The notes: generated by a model from the letters alone, not told the origin. Numbered from the stretch's first letter, positions 35,145-44,174 are shown. The stretch is 64,000 nt of DNA from Crateriforma spongiae (GCF_012290005.1 NZ_JAAXMS010000010.1:165358-229357), one strand, 5' to 3'. Program-made: numbers and translations.

Positions 35145-35395
35145 CATACCCATTGACGTTTGGGTTTGACTGCCGGTGTGCGTTGTGGCTTGGGACCGGG
35201 TTGTGACTGCTCGGTCCGCCGGCGAATGAAGTCTTCTAATGCGGCTTCGCTCACGCGCCACTTGCGGCGTTGCTTACCGCGACCGATTGCCATGCCTTCG
35301 ATTTCGCCTCTGGCAATCAGCGAACGCGCGGACTCCTTGTGAATCCGCAAGATGTCGGCGACTTCTTGAACGGTGTAGAAGTTCAGACGGTGCAT
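35144..35395 (-). CDS. Excisionase-like HTH protein
   Basis: 83 residues from the ATG at 35395, with GAGG upstream. FYTVQEVADILRIHKESARSLIARGEIEGMAIGRGKQRRKWRV is the MerR/excisionase winged helix of the helix_turn_helix domain 17 type. The tail is basic and Pro-rich. Excisionases steer the recombinase toward excision and can also regulate its promoter. It lies between a terminator and the 35494 gene. Confidence 0.75.
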   Translation of the reverse strand: MHRLNFYTVQEVADILRIHKESARSLIARGEIEGMAIGRGKQRRKWRVSEAALEDFIRRRTEQSQPGPKPQRTPAVKPKRQWV

Positions 35396-35493
35396 GAAAA
35401 AACCTCGCTCTTGTGTGTGCCGCGTGCGGTTGCTTGCGGCTGACAAGAGCAAGGTTAGGGGTGAGAAACCGGGACGTTAGAGTACCGTCCCGC

Positions 35494-36102
35494 CTACTTT
35501 TTGGACTTTTTTTCTTCCCTCATTTGGTCCAGCCACCGCCTGGCCTTGCGTTCCTTAATCCGCAGATCGGCCGCCAGCCTTCTTCGGCCAATGCGCGGGT
35601 TCTCAGCGAACATGCGGCGTGCTTCGGCAGAGGGTTCGTCACCGCGTGGTGCGACATCGACTTTCCTTCCGATGTCAGCGTGTCTCTCGATTTCATCCAA
35701 TCGGACCAGTATCCGTTCGGTTATGTTTCCCGCCTGAAACGCACGGCTCACGAGCATGAGGACAGCGTTAGCACTGTCAGGGTGAGTAGCAGCCAACGCA
35801 TCGCGAAGCGACTTTGCATCCCTTGCGACTTCGGACAGCCAGAAGGCGTCACGGACAAGGCTATTCGCATCGTCAGAGCACTTCGCCGCAACACCGCCAC
35901 GCATTATCGCCAAAGTGGACTCGTCGAACGTGACGGACTCGTCCCACACCTGCCGAATAACGTCGAACGCCAGCGTTGCGGCTTCCTCGAGCGCACGTCC
36001 ACTGCTGTCCGAATCAATTGCCTTGATGGCTTCATCGCTTGTGCGGTCAATGTGACCGTGCGAGTAAACCGCACCTTCGCGGCTTGCGTCGTACTTGGCC
36101 AT
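35494..36102 (-). CDS. Island protein with HTH-like C-terminus
   Basis: 202 residues from the ATG at 36102, which overlaps the integrase stop (TGATG). Mostly helical. The C-terminus NPRIGRRRLAADLRIKERKARRWL looks like a small DNA-binding helix pair. Coupling to the integrase suggests a role in recombination control. No family recognised. Confidence 0.55.
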   Translation of the reverse strand: MAKYDASREGAVYSHGHIDRTSDEAIKAIDSDSSGRALEEAATLAFDVIRQVWDESVTFDESTLAIMRGGVAAKCSDDANSLVRDAFWLSEVARDAKSLRDALAATHPDSANAVLMLVSRAFQAGNITERILVRLDEIERHADIGRKVDVAPRGDEPSAEARRMFAENPRIGRRRLAADLRIKERKARRWLDQMREEKKSKK

Positions 36103-37289
36103 CACGCACCGCCTTTCGTCGACCGCTTCGGCTTGCCGGCTCGGAACCATTTGCGAACGTGCTGGCAGACCGCTTTCACCCGCTTGGGGTCGATGCCATG
36201 CCGATAGTTGCCACTCATCGACGCATCCATGTGACCCATGATGAAGTCGACGGCTTCGCGGTCCATCGCATCACCCGCGACGGTGCGGAACGTGTGGCGT
36301 AGTGCGTAGTGACCCACGCCAGTCTTTTCGATTCCGGCGGCGTCTTTCACCTTTGCGAATGCCTGTGCAATCGCCGCCGTCTTGTCATTGTCCGGCGAAT
36401 ACTGGCGACCGAACCGTGTCAGGAATGCCAACTCATCCAGCGATGGGTCGCCGGTCGGCTTGCGGTCGGCGATTGCTTTGCGGAGTGCTGACACGGTTTC
36501 CGGCCAAAGCCAACAGCCACGCGCCACGCCGGTCTTGCCACGCTCCACGCCAAGCCAGCTTTTGCCGAAGTCGATGTCCGCGACTTTCAGCCGTCCGATG
36601 TCTGCCGGACCATAGGCGGCATTCAGACCCAGCATGATGAACGCCGTCATCGACGCATCGGCGTGTGCCAGCATTCGATGGACTTCGGCCGCCGTGAATA
36701 CCTTGTCCGGCTTTCGTGCCGCCGACTTGCGGACAATCGACGCTGGGACCGCTTTCAAGCCGATACGGAACAGAATCGGACGGTCGGTGGCTCCGATGTC
36801 GTTGGCGTACTTGAACAGCGTCCGCGACAATCGCAATTGATTGTTGACCGTCGTCGGCGACCAACTGGACGGAAGCGAATTTCGGTATCGCTCGAAGTCT
36901 TGCGGCGTCAGTGTTTCAAGTCGTCGGCCGCGTCCAAAGAAACTGGCGACGTGCTTGCACGCGGCGTGATAGTCGTCGCGGGTGCGTAACTTCAGTTCCC
37001 CACGGTCGGCTTGTCTCTGCTTGCTATCCATGAAGACATTGCAGAGCCATCCCACCGTGTCGCCGGTGTCGTCCCGGTTGGGGTCCCTGCCTTCAAGCAA
37101 AGCCAGCTTGTCGCGTTCCCACTTGGCCTCTGCCGCGACGGGATTGTCCCACTTACCGAAGTAGTGGAGACGTCCGCGAACCTTCTTTGCCCACTGACCA
37201 CTTGCGTGTGCGAACAGCGGAAAGTCCTTGCGTGGCTTAGATGGCTTACTGGCCTTTCGCCCACGCGACGATACACTTTTGGCGGTCAT
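36102..37289 (-). CDS. int: Tyrosine recombinase (island integrase), variant active site
   Basis: 395 residues. The start at 37289 has GAGGAG eight bases upstream. A SAM-like core-binding domain covers about residues 75-170 and the catalytic domain 195-375. Lys252 (GKTG), Arg331 (YALRHTF), His353 (MGHMD) and Tyr362 (NYRH) are in place. The first Arg of the family is missing: the aligned segment reads GLNAAYGPADIGRL with Gly227 there, and the usual HxxR His is Tyr328, although a His precedes it. I recall planctomycete recombinases of the same shape. It sits next to the intact tRNA, as usual for tRNA-targeting integrases. Confidence 0.87.
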   Translation of the reverse strand: MTAKSVSSRGRKASKPSKPRKDFPLFAHASGQWAKKVRGRLHYFGKWDNPVAAEAKWERDKLALLEGRDPNRDDTGDTVGWLCNVFMDSKQRQADRGELKLRTRDDYHAACKHVASFFGRGRRLETLTPQDFERYRNSLPSSWSPTTVNNQLRLSRTLFKYANDIGATDRPILFRIGLKAVPASIVRKSAARKPDKVFTAAEVHRMLAHADASMTAFIMLGLNAAYGPADIGRLKVADIDFGKSWLGVERGKTGVARGCWLWPETVSALRKAIADRKPTGDPSLDELAFLTRFGRQYSPDNDKTAAIAQAFAKVKDAAGIEKTGVGHYALRHTFRTVAGDAMDREAVDFIMGHMDASMSGNYRHGIDPKRVKAVCQHVRKWFRAGKPKRSTKGGA

Positions 37290-37317
37290 CGTTGCTCCTC
37301 ATCAGCACGTTGACTTG

Positions 37318-37351
37318 CCCCGGTGGTGTACCAGACCGCCGGGGTTTTTTT
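37318..37351 (+). terminator. Plus-strand terminator-like hairpin beside the integrase gene
   Basis: CCCCGGTGGT pairs with ACCGCCGGGG (one G-U) and is followed by seven T on the plus strand. It could shield the tRNA/integrase junction from plus-strand readthrough. On the minus strand it forms a hairpin in the integrase leader. Confidence 0.5.
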
Positions 37352-37387
37352 GTCTGTCCGCTGCTAATGATAGCATTTACCGCCGCC

Positions 37388-37406
37388 GGGTGTACCGCCG
37401 GGTGTA
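37388..37406. repeat. GGGTGTA(CC) repeats near right end
   Basis: GGGTGTACC at 37388-37396 and GGGTGTA at 37400-37406 mirror the pair at 29203-29221. Possible recombinase arm sites. Confidence 0.4.
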
Positions 37407-37413
37407 GTCCACA

Positions 37414-37453
37414 AAAAGACGGCGTCTCCAATCTCTTGAAAACGCCGTCTTTT
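37414..37453 (-). terminator. Island-borne terminator for tRNA-Lys (right end)
   Basis: AAAAGACGGCGT (37414-37425) pairs perfectly with ACGCCGTCTTTT (37442-37453). On the minus strand it follows the tRNA and ends in five T. It resembles the displaced terminator at 29019-29054 in its ACGGCGT core, so the element brings a replacement for the one it displaced. Confidence 0.75.
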
Positions 37454-37457
37454 CCGC

Positions 37458-37501
37458 AGTGAGAGTGCAGGGACTCGAACCCTGGACCAACGGATTAAAA
37501 G
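37458..37501. repeat. Right attachment site: 44-bp repeat within intact tRNA-Lys
   Basis: Identical to 29062-29105. It covers the 3' half of the tRNA gene up to the anticodon stem plus two bases beyond the discriminator. Confidence 0.93.
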
Positions 37502-37532
37502 TCCGTTGCTCTACCGACTGAGCTACACTCTC
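37460..37532 (-). tRNA. tRNA-Lys (UUU)
   Basis: 73 nt without encoded CCA. Acceptor GAGAGTG pairs with CACTCTC, then discriminator A. The anticodon loop CTTTTAA gives UUU, and the T arm holds GGTTCGAGTCC. Target of the integrative element; the 3' half is also present at 29062-29105. Confidence 0.95.
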
Positions 37533-37876
37533 GTCGCTTGGCTTCCGATCCGTGATGACCCGATCGCAGCGATAAGGCGGCTAGTTTAGGAACACGGTCG
37601 CGACCTGTCGATACGCCAATTTCGGCAATCGTTCGATGAATCTTCACGATTCCCCCCGCCCAGTCGTCGTTACACCGATTCATCGTTTTGATCCGCAAAC
37701 TGACGCGACAGACAACCGGTCATGCCGCCTGACTGTACGCCAAAGGTCAACTCGCTCGATCACCGACCGCCACCCCGGGGACAGAAACCAATTCGCCCCC
37801 CTAACGGCCGCCGATCCCAGATGCTGTGACCGGATGTGCTGGCCACCTGGACCGCCCCCGCCGTCAACAGGTTCGG
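37533..37876. other. Intergenic region upstream of tRNA-Lys
   Basis: 344 bp between the tRNA and the large PQQ gene. It should hold the tRNA promoter. I see no gene, repeat or clear terminator in it. Confidence 0.5.
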
Positions 37877-40800
37877 TCATTGCCCCGCCCCGGTGCCAGT
37901 CGACGCCGCCGGATCAGCGACGGCATCCTTTGGGCCCGCGTCGGGAAATTGAGACAATTGCGACTTGGGAATGAAGGCCAACGATGTCTCCAGCCAATTC
38001 CCGCAACTGCACCCACCACCACCCTCGGGCGACAGCAACAGCCCCGAAGCGGGAATCGTGCTGAGCCAACAGTCCGGTCGCAGTCGGCTCCAACGCGTGT
38101 ACTCGTTCGTCTTGGGACTCCACATTGCAAACTGCTGGCCGGACCAAGCGCGAAAGAACATCGCATCACTGCTGCAGGCATACGTCCCGCATCCGCTGAC
38201 GGGCATATCGTCGGGGGACCGCTGGCCGCTGGAAAGACTGAACACCGCCGGCCGAACGATGACTTGGTCGTTGACAATGGCCGGTCGTGACAAGTGCGTC
38301 CCGTGATCCGCCTTCCCTTTTCCCCACGCCGCTTCGTTGTCCCAAATGGGTTCGCCCGTCCGACTGTCATACGCGCGAACATCGAACTTCACATCCGCCG
38401 ATGCGACCGTGATCAGCCGGCCCTGCGACACGGCCATCCAAAACGCGACGTCACCGCGTCGGCCCTGAATCGGACGCGTCCAAACTTGACGTCCGTCTTT
38501 CAAGTCCAACGCCACCAAACGGACGGCGTCCCAAAAGGGTTCGCCCTCCAGACGCCGCGCGTCACCACCACCGATCTGATCTCCGGCGACTTCGGCGAAG
38601 TACACCAAGCCGTCATCGATCGTGATCGTGGTGTTCAAAATCAGCCGATCGGTCGCCCATCGCTGCTTGCCGGTGTCCGCGTCGATCACGAACAAACGAT
38701 CGCTAACGATCTTTCGCGTTTCTTCGCCCGTCGTCGCGTCGTACCAGCCCGGGCCGCCAAAGTAGTCGGTCCAGTTCGCGTCGGCTCGATTCACACTTCC
38801 TACCAACGCGTCATCGGACCTGCCGACGTATCCCCACGCATAACCCCCGTCGACCGCCGGCAAGCCTTCGTCGGGGATCCGCCAAGTCGTGCGGACATCG
38901 CCGGTGACCGCATCGATCTTCCAGCAGTGATCGCGTATCAACGCATAGACGAAACGTTCGTCCGCACACCAATTGCCGCAATCACGAGGCAGGTTGAATC
39001 GACTGAAGTACGGTGTTTCCAGCGACCACAACACCGATCCGTTGTAGGCATCAACGCAAACGATACGGTCCAGCCCCTGCAGGAATAGCCGGCCGGCAAC
39101 CGACAACGGCGGCGTCTTTCGGCCGCTGCGGTCTGACTGATAGCGTGGGCCCGGGCGACCGATCCACTGCACCGCCAAATCATCGGCACTGGTACAGTGA
39201 TCCAGTTCTTCGCCTGCATACGCCGCGTTGTCAGGCCGACCGTACACATGGCTCCAATCACCACTGCCTTGCAGTCGTTTTCCTTGACGAATTTGCCAAG
39301 TCAGATCCTGACCGTCCTGCTTTTCCGTTGATCGGTTGGAAATCGCCACCAGCCCGTTGGGGCTGACCAAGCGATCCATTTCGTTTCTGTCATAGGGACA
39401 GTCCCGTCCGCCAATCATCGCCCCCGACGTGACCACCGTGGCAATCCGATCGGTCACCGATTGAATCTGTTCGGAACTCATCGCCCGCACGCTGACCATG
39501 ACGCCATAGACGCCGGCTTCGACCAGGCGCCGCCTTGCCGCTTCGACCCGCTGGGCGTCCGGATCCAACACGTGAATGCGCATTTCGGTTGCACGCGCCA
39601 ACGCTTCGGCGAAACGTGCCCCATCGCTGGCCCCCAATACCAAGCACAGTCCTTTGGAATTTTCAAACAGCCCGGCCAATTCACCGGCAAGCGAATCGTA
39701 GCGGGTGTCCGTTCCGCCGCTCGCTCCGGCCCCCCCCACGATACTTGAACGATCCCGATGGTAGTTAAAGAACGTGTCGCATTCGTACCAAGCCGTGGAA
39801 ACCGAGCGACCATCGACTTGCTCGACGATCTTGTAGTGATAGATGTGCCTGGGCTGCAGATCGCCGATGACCACGCGATGCTCCGTCGTTGCCTGGGCAT
39901 CTTCAATCTCACGGGTATGTCCACCGCTGCGGAAGACCAATTTGGACGCACACGGCTGGCTGCTGATCCAGTTCACTTCGGCCGTTCCATCGGCTGCGAA
40001 CCGTAACCATGGTCCGACGGCGACGCGGTGCCCCGAAACATCCGCCGCCGACTTTGCAAACTTCGTATTTGGCGAATCCGAAAACTCCTCGTTGACTTCG
40101 ATCGGTTCGACATTCGCCGTGGTCGCCTGGCCATTGCCCGCACGCTGGTATGCGATGATCGTGCCATCGTCCAAGCTGGCGAACAAACGCCCCTGGTCGA
40201 TGGCCAGTCCCTTGACGCGTCCGTTGACCGGTAACGACCAAAGCAAATCGCCGTTTTCAGGTTCTAGCGCCGCGATCTGGCCCACGCCGGCCGCCAACAA
40301 GACGCCATCGGCGGCGATCAAATCCAATGTTTCGCCCAGCGTCGTTGACCACAATTGCTCCTGCGACGTGTCGTAAGCGACGATATCTTTGGCGGTGCAG
40401 AAATACGTCACGTCATCCACGTGCACCACACGGCGTGCCGATTCATGCGTCGCGATCTTTTCACGTGATTCCGTGCTGCTGACCGTCATCCATCCGGCCT
40501 TGTTCCCCGGTCCATGGATCATGGTCGATTCGTCCACCAAGACACAGAACGATCCACCGCCACCGGAAAGCTGCCCCAGAAGCTGACCGTTATCGCGATC
40601 CAACAACAGCGGCGCGACACGTCCTTGCGGAGCGATCAAATGCTTGGGCGATGCCACCAAGGGGCCTTCGAAGGTCGCATCGGCTTGTTCCACGCAATAA
40701 ATCTGCTGTCCCGTGGCTGCATCGACCGCATAGAAATACGACTGATTCCAAGGCAAAAGCGACGCCGCGAAATAGGCAATCCCATCCAGCACCGTGACGC

Positions 40801-41413
40801 CGGTACGGATCGGCCACTCGGGGATCAAGTTGCCGTTATTGACGATCTGCCGTCCGTCCGACCGCGCCGTGAATTTCCAAACCAGTTCGCCCGAACGCGC
40901 AGCCAGGCAATAAACACAACCGTCGTCCGCGGCAAAGTAAAGCCGATTGCCATCCAACGTCGGCGTAATGCGAACCGGAGCATCGACAAAGTAAGTCCAC
41001 AGCACTTCACCGGTCGCCGCATCCAAACGACGAACACAGTGTTCCGCCGATGAGGCGTAAAACAAACTGGGGTCACCGCCATCATCGGACTCCGAAACGT
41101 CAGCCGCGATCACATAAAACGCTTGATCGTATCCGCGCATTGAATGCAATCCACTCAGGTTTGCATATGCGTCCCACTTGGCGGGACCATGCCAAGCGGT
41201 CTGTGGACCGAAAGCCGGTTGATGTCGCCAAACCAAGCGGGGGCGACGCTCGAAACCACTTTCTTCGCAGACGGCATTACGGGTCGGCGACCTTCGAAAT
41301 GTCGGCCAAGCCCCGGGCGATTCACTGGCCAACAGGCAACCGACCGCCACCCAAAGCAGCCACGAACGACGGCCTACCTCCAGCCGCCAACACCTTTGTA
41401 GCAATCCCATCAT
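37877..41413 (-). CDS. Exported PQQ-type beta-propeller protein with embedded methyltransferase-like domain
   Basis: 1178 residues from the ATG at 41413 (the next codon is also ATG), giving a signal segment SWLLWVAVGCLLASESPGAWP. The first propeller is residues about 60-440, with repeats such as LDAATGEVLWTYFVDAPV and LAARSGELVWKF. Then follow a fibronectin-III-like strand set (about 470-560) and a Rossmann methyltransferase-like fold (about 585-680; LCLVLGASDGARFAEAL, then RIHVLDPD). The second propeller is about 720-1090 (CVDAYNGSVLWSLE, DADTGKQRWAT). PQQ-like propellers can bind quinone cofactor or serve as scaffolds; no dehydrogenase ligand set is certain. A methyltransferase fold on an exported chain is odd because SAM is cytosolic, so it may be a non-catalytic binding domain. 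Confidence 0.75.
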   Translation of the reverse strand: MMGLLQRCWRLEVGRRSWLLWVAVGCLLASESPGAWPTFRRSPTRNAVCEESGFERRPRLVWRHQPAFGPQTAWHGPAKWDAYANLSGLHSMRGYDQAFYVIAADVSESDDGGDPSLFYASSAEHCVRRLDAATGEVLWTYFVDAPVRITPTLDGNRLYFAADDGCVYCLAARSGELVWKFTARSDGRQIVNNGNLIPEWPIRTGVTVLDGIAYFAASLLPWNQSYFYAVDAATGQQIYCVEQADATFEGPLVASPKHLIAPQGRVAPLLLDRDNGQLLGQLSGGGGSFCVLVDESTMIHGPGNKAGWMTVSSTESREKIATHESARRVVHVDDVTYFCTAKDIVAYDTSQEQLWSTTLGETLDLIAADGVLLAAGVGQIAALEPENGDLLWSLPVNGRVKGLAIDQGRLFASLDDGTIIAYQRAGNGQATTANVEPIEVNEEFSDSPNTKFAKSAADVSGHRVAVGPWLRFAADGTAEVNWISSQPCASKLVFRSGGHTREIEDAQATTEHRVVIGDLQPRHIYHYKIVEQVDGRSVSTAWYECDTFFNYHRDRSSIVGGAGASGGTDTRYDSLAGELAGLFENSKGLCLVLGASDGARFAEALARATEMRIHVLDPDAQRVEAARRRLVEAGVYGVMVSVRAMSSEQIQSVTDRIATVVTSGAMIGGRDCPYDRNEMDRLVSPNGLVAISNRSTEKQDGQDLTWQIRQGKRLQGSGDWSHVYGRPDNAAYAGEELDHCTSADDLAVQWIGRPGPRYQSDRSGRKTPPLSVAGRLFLQGLDRIVCVDAYNGSVLWSLETPYFSRFNLPRDCGNWCADERFVYALIRDHCWKIDAVTGDVRTTWRIPDEGLPAVDGGYAWGYVGRSDDALVGSVNRADANWTDYFGGPGWYDATTGEETRKIVSDRLFVIDADTGKQRWATDRLILNTTITIDDGLVYFAEVAGDQIGGGDARRLEGEPFWDAVRLVALDLKDGRQVWTRPIQGRRGDVAFWMAVSQGRLITVASADVKFDVRAYDSRTGEPIWDNEAAWGKGKADHGTHLSRPAIVNDQVIVRPAVFSLSSGQRSPDDMPVSGCGTYACSSDAMFFRAWSGQQFAMWSPKTNEYTRWSRLRPDCWLSTIPASGLLLSPEGGGGCSCGNWLETSLAFIPKSQLSQFPDAGPKDAVADPAASTGTGAGQ

Positions 41414-42352
41414 GTTTTCCTCGACTTCATGCCTGTCATCAGTATCAAGATGCAAACTCTGCTGACCGATCCGCGTTTGTTTCAAGTTGAATGCGATACC
41501 AGGAACGAGACTTCACCAAAGATCGTCGTGAATTCACGGGCCGGAGATCATTGGGAGTTATAACGTCATTGCATCTTTCGATGCGCCACCTTGTATCGTT
41601 ATTCATGGCCATTTCATGCCATCGATTCACCGATGGCGGTCCGTCACCTTTCTGAACCTAAATGCGACAGCGGCGCACGCCAGCATCGTGATCCTGCCGA
41701 CGGGGCACGCCGCCTTCTTTTCCAGTCGCTCGTCTGCCCATAGCGCGTGGCGAATCGGGATGAATCCTAGCAGCGATTCTTCACCGGGCTTCACGCACCG
41801 CCATCAAAACGCCACCGAAAGTTCACACTAGCCCTCCACACCACTCCTTTGCCTGACGGAAGAGGACACAAACGGGTGCTTTCCCATGCGGAAACTTTGC
41901 ACTTTGTGAATTTCCGGGGTACTCCTGCGCAGCGTTTAGCGAACACCCGATGCAACGCCTTCATTGACAGCGTTTTTGATTCACTTTTTGTGAAGCCTCG
42001 ATGAGCGGATCAGCATTCGGTGAAAACATCCGCCCTACGTAGCGAAGCATCCAAGCCCCGTCTTAATTTCTCGTGAATCAACCCGTTTTCCGTTGGCGTG
42101 CACAACGCCGACGCTAAGATCGCGTCCGAACCAAAGCCTCTTTGGCGTGTGGCAGCTCGCCGCGGGCCACCGGCCAGAACCGCTGCTTAAGCGTTGCCAG
42201 ATTTCGCTGTGCCACGGATGTTTCCATCGATTGCACCTGAGATTCAACTCACCTGAATTCTCCGGTGCCCTCCTTAGTAACCGACCACTGGCTCCAGCGG
42301 ACGGTCTGCCAATTCAAACCACTCATTCACAACACCGCATGCCGATTGCCCG
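41414..42352. other. Long intergenic region
   Basis: 939 bp between divergent genes, the longest gene-poor stretch here. Short ORFs at 41616-41831, 42035-42247 and 42093-42356 have no protein features. It is more AT-rich than its neighbours in places (41940-42090). Promoters for both flanking genes must lie here; no RNA gene or repeat was recognised. Confidence 0.45.
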
Positions 42353-42835
42353 ATGAAAACACCGTCCTTCCTCACGATTACGGCTCCCATTCGCAAGACG
42401 GCCGCCGTGTTTTTCGCTTGCCTGTTCTCATTGATTACCGGATGCAGTTTTGAACCGGAACTGTATCCCGTCACCGGGAAAGTCACGCTGGATGGCAAGG
42501 CCTACAACCGGTTGCTGGTTTACATGCGTCCGATGGATGAAACGCCTGACAAGTACTCGCTGGGCGTCGGCGAAACCGACGTCAGCGGAAAGCTGTCACT
42601 TCGCAGCACCGCGGGTAACGGGCTAAAGGCGGGCACCTACCGCGTCAGCTTCAGTTGCATGGTGGCCAAAGGAGGCGAAGTCCTTGACGGCAATGAAAAG
42701 CATGACGACGACCGCACGTTGGTAACCGAGGACATCGTTCCCGAACCGTTTTGCAGCGACACAGATTCCACTGCGACCTTCGAAGTCAAACCCGTCAGCA
42801 CCAACGAATTCATCTTTGATATTCCCGGCAAATAG
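42353..42835 (+). CDS. Small lipoprotein with transthyretin-like/carboxypeptidase-regulatory fold
   Basis: 160 residues. The signal with lipobox LITGC directs lipidation at about Cys31. The mature part YPVTGKVTLDGKAYNRLLVYM followed by strand pairs is the typical planctomycete small lipoprotein that accompanies DUF1559 genes. Role unknown. 42 bp before the DUF1559 gene. Confidence 0.75.
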   Translation: MKTPSFLTITAPIRKTAAVFFACLFSLITGCSFEPELYPVTGKVTLDGKAYNRLLVYMRPMDETPDKYSLGVGETDVSGKLSLRSTAGNGLKAGTYRVSFSCMVAKGGEVLDGNEKHDDDRTLVTEDIVPEPFCSDTDSTATFEVKPVSTNEFIFDIPGK

Positions 42836-42877
42836 TCCGGACCATCTCATTCCATCTCACATGAAGGGTTCAAAACC

Positions 42878-43990
42878 ATGGAAAAGAACCACATCACCGT
42901 GGATCACCCGGCAAAGCCGAAGGGATTCACCTTGGTCGAACTACTCGTCGTCATTGCCATCATTGGCATTCTTGTAGGCCTGTTGCTGCCAGCGGTGCAA
43001 AGCGCCCGTGGCGCCGCGCGACGCATGCAATGCACCAATCGCCTGAAGCAACTGGGGTTGGCGATTCATAACTTCGAGAGCGCCTACAAGGGCTTGCCCA
43101 TGTTGGGCGAGGCTCAGGAAGGCGGCCATTGGTCGGCATTCATTCTGCCGTTCATGGAACAGCAAAGCTTGTACGAAAAGCTGTCGTTCGGCAGCGTGAA
43201 CTGGGCATCTAGCGCGGCGATCAACGACGCTTCGCTGGATTCACCGAACGAAGTGTTTCGACAGATTGCCGCGTGCGAGCTGAGCGTTACCGGGTTTCAG
43301 TGCCCTTCATCAACTGCGTTGGAACCGATCTTCGACGCGTCTTGCTATTCGCCGCCATGGTTTGTGGCTGCCCGGCAACCGGCGAACTACTTGGCCGTCG
43401 TGACGGGTCGGCAACCCAATGACTGGAAGCCTTCGTTCGGTTGGGGCCGAACCAATCGGGGAACATGGGGCGACGGCCAAACCACGCTTCACCACAGCGA
43501 ACTGGACGGCATGATCATCACCCGTGAACCCGACAAGGCACGCATCAGCCAAGGCGGCATGGTCGGCAATCGTTTTCGCGATGTCATCGATGGCTTGTCC
43601 AACACTTTGATGATCGGTGAAGCCGAACCGGATCTGTTCCCGCCCACCGATTACACCCGCCAAGAAAATCAGAACGCCGGACGCAAAGACCACTGGGCCA
43701 TCGGCGGTGACGACTTTGACAACTGGGAAGGCACCGATTGGTCGGAGATGGGCGGATCCACCGCTGTCGCCATCAACTACGAAAAACCCGTTGACGATCG
43801 ATTCTCCGATCGCTCGGAAACCTGGGCCGCCTACGAGGTCAGCTTCGGCAGCAATCACCCCGGCGGTGCGCAATTCTGCCTGGGCGATGGATCGGTGCGC
43901 TTCATCACCGAGTCGGTGGACCAAGTGGTTTACAGCGCGTTGGGCACTCGTGACGGCCGTGAGGTCGAAGCCAACGAGATCGAGCAATAG
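42878..43990 (+). CDS. DUF1559 protein with prepilin-type N-terminus
   Basis: 370 residues. The prepilin cleavage region is KG|FTLVELLVVIAIIGILVG with Glu21 at +5, then a long hydrophobic helix. The C-terminus has the family's FCLGDGSVRFI motif (H-x9-DG-type). DUF1559 proteins are strongly expanded in planctomycetes and are thought to form pseudopilin-like surface structures. AAGGG upstream of the ATG serves as ribosome-binding site. Confidence 0.92.
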   Translation: MEKNHITVDHPAKPKGFTLVELLVVIAIIGILVGLLLPAVQSARGAARRMQCTNRLKQLGLAIHNFESAYKGLPMLGEAQEGGHWSAFILPFMEQQSLYEKLSFGSVNWASSAAINDASLDSPNEVFRQIAACELSVTGFQCPSSTALEPIFDASCYSPPWFVAARQPANYLAVVTGRQPNDWKPSFGWGRTNRGTWGDGQTTLHHSELDGMIITREPDKARISQGGMVGNRFRDVIDGLSNTLMIGEAEPDLFPPTDYTRQENQNAGRKDHWAIGGDDFDNWEGTDWSEMGGSTAVAINYEKPVDDRFSDRSETWAAYEVSFGSNHPGGAQFCLGDGSVRFITESVDQVVYSALGTRDGREVEANEIEQ

Positions 43991-44174
43991 GAACTTCACA
44001 TTCAGACGCGCATCCCGATCCCTTCGGGATGCAAAACGCCACCGACGCCGGTTTCTTAACAAGAAACACCGAACGAAAACCACGCCGGATTAACGGTAAC
44101 TAAAGAGACCCTTGTTGCCCCTCGGTTAAAGTCACCGCGATCCACCTAGTCTCAAACCCTGAGGAGTTTCAGCC

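Larger units (their letters stand above)
29062..37501. mobile_element. Integrative genomic island in tRNA-Lys (8.4 kb, satellite/plasmid-like)
   Basis: Bounded by perfect 44-bp direct repeats containing the 3' part of tRNA-Lys. Contents: tyrosine recombinase next to the intact tRNA, excisionase-like HTH protein, DUF669-like protein, AEP primase, DnaB-like ATPase, winged-helix protein with three palindromes, then a run of small unknown genes and one opposite lipoprotein gene. No capsid, terminase, portal, relaxase or type IV secretion gene could be recognised, so spread probably depends on a helper phage or conjugative element (inference). All but the lipoprotein gene read on the minus strand. 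Confidence 0.88.

Noticed and set aside
35413..36207. 264-residue plus-strand ORF in the island
   Set aside because: Antisense to the gene coupled by TGATG to the integrase; no domain seen.
29062..37501. Interpretation of the island as a complete prophage
   Set aside because: No capsid, portal, terminase, tail or lysis gene is recognisable and the length is too small.
41616..42356. Short ORFs in the long intergenic region
   Set aside because: No ribosome-binding site of note, no protein features and overlapping on both strands.
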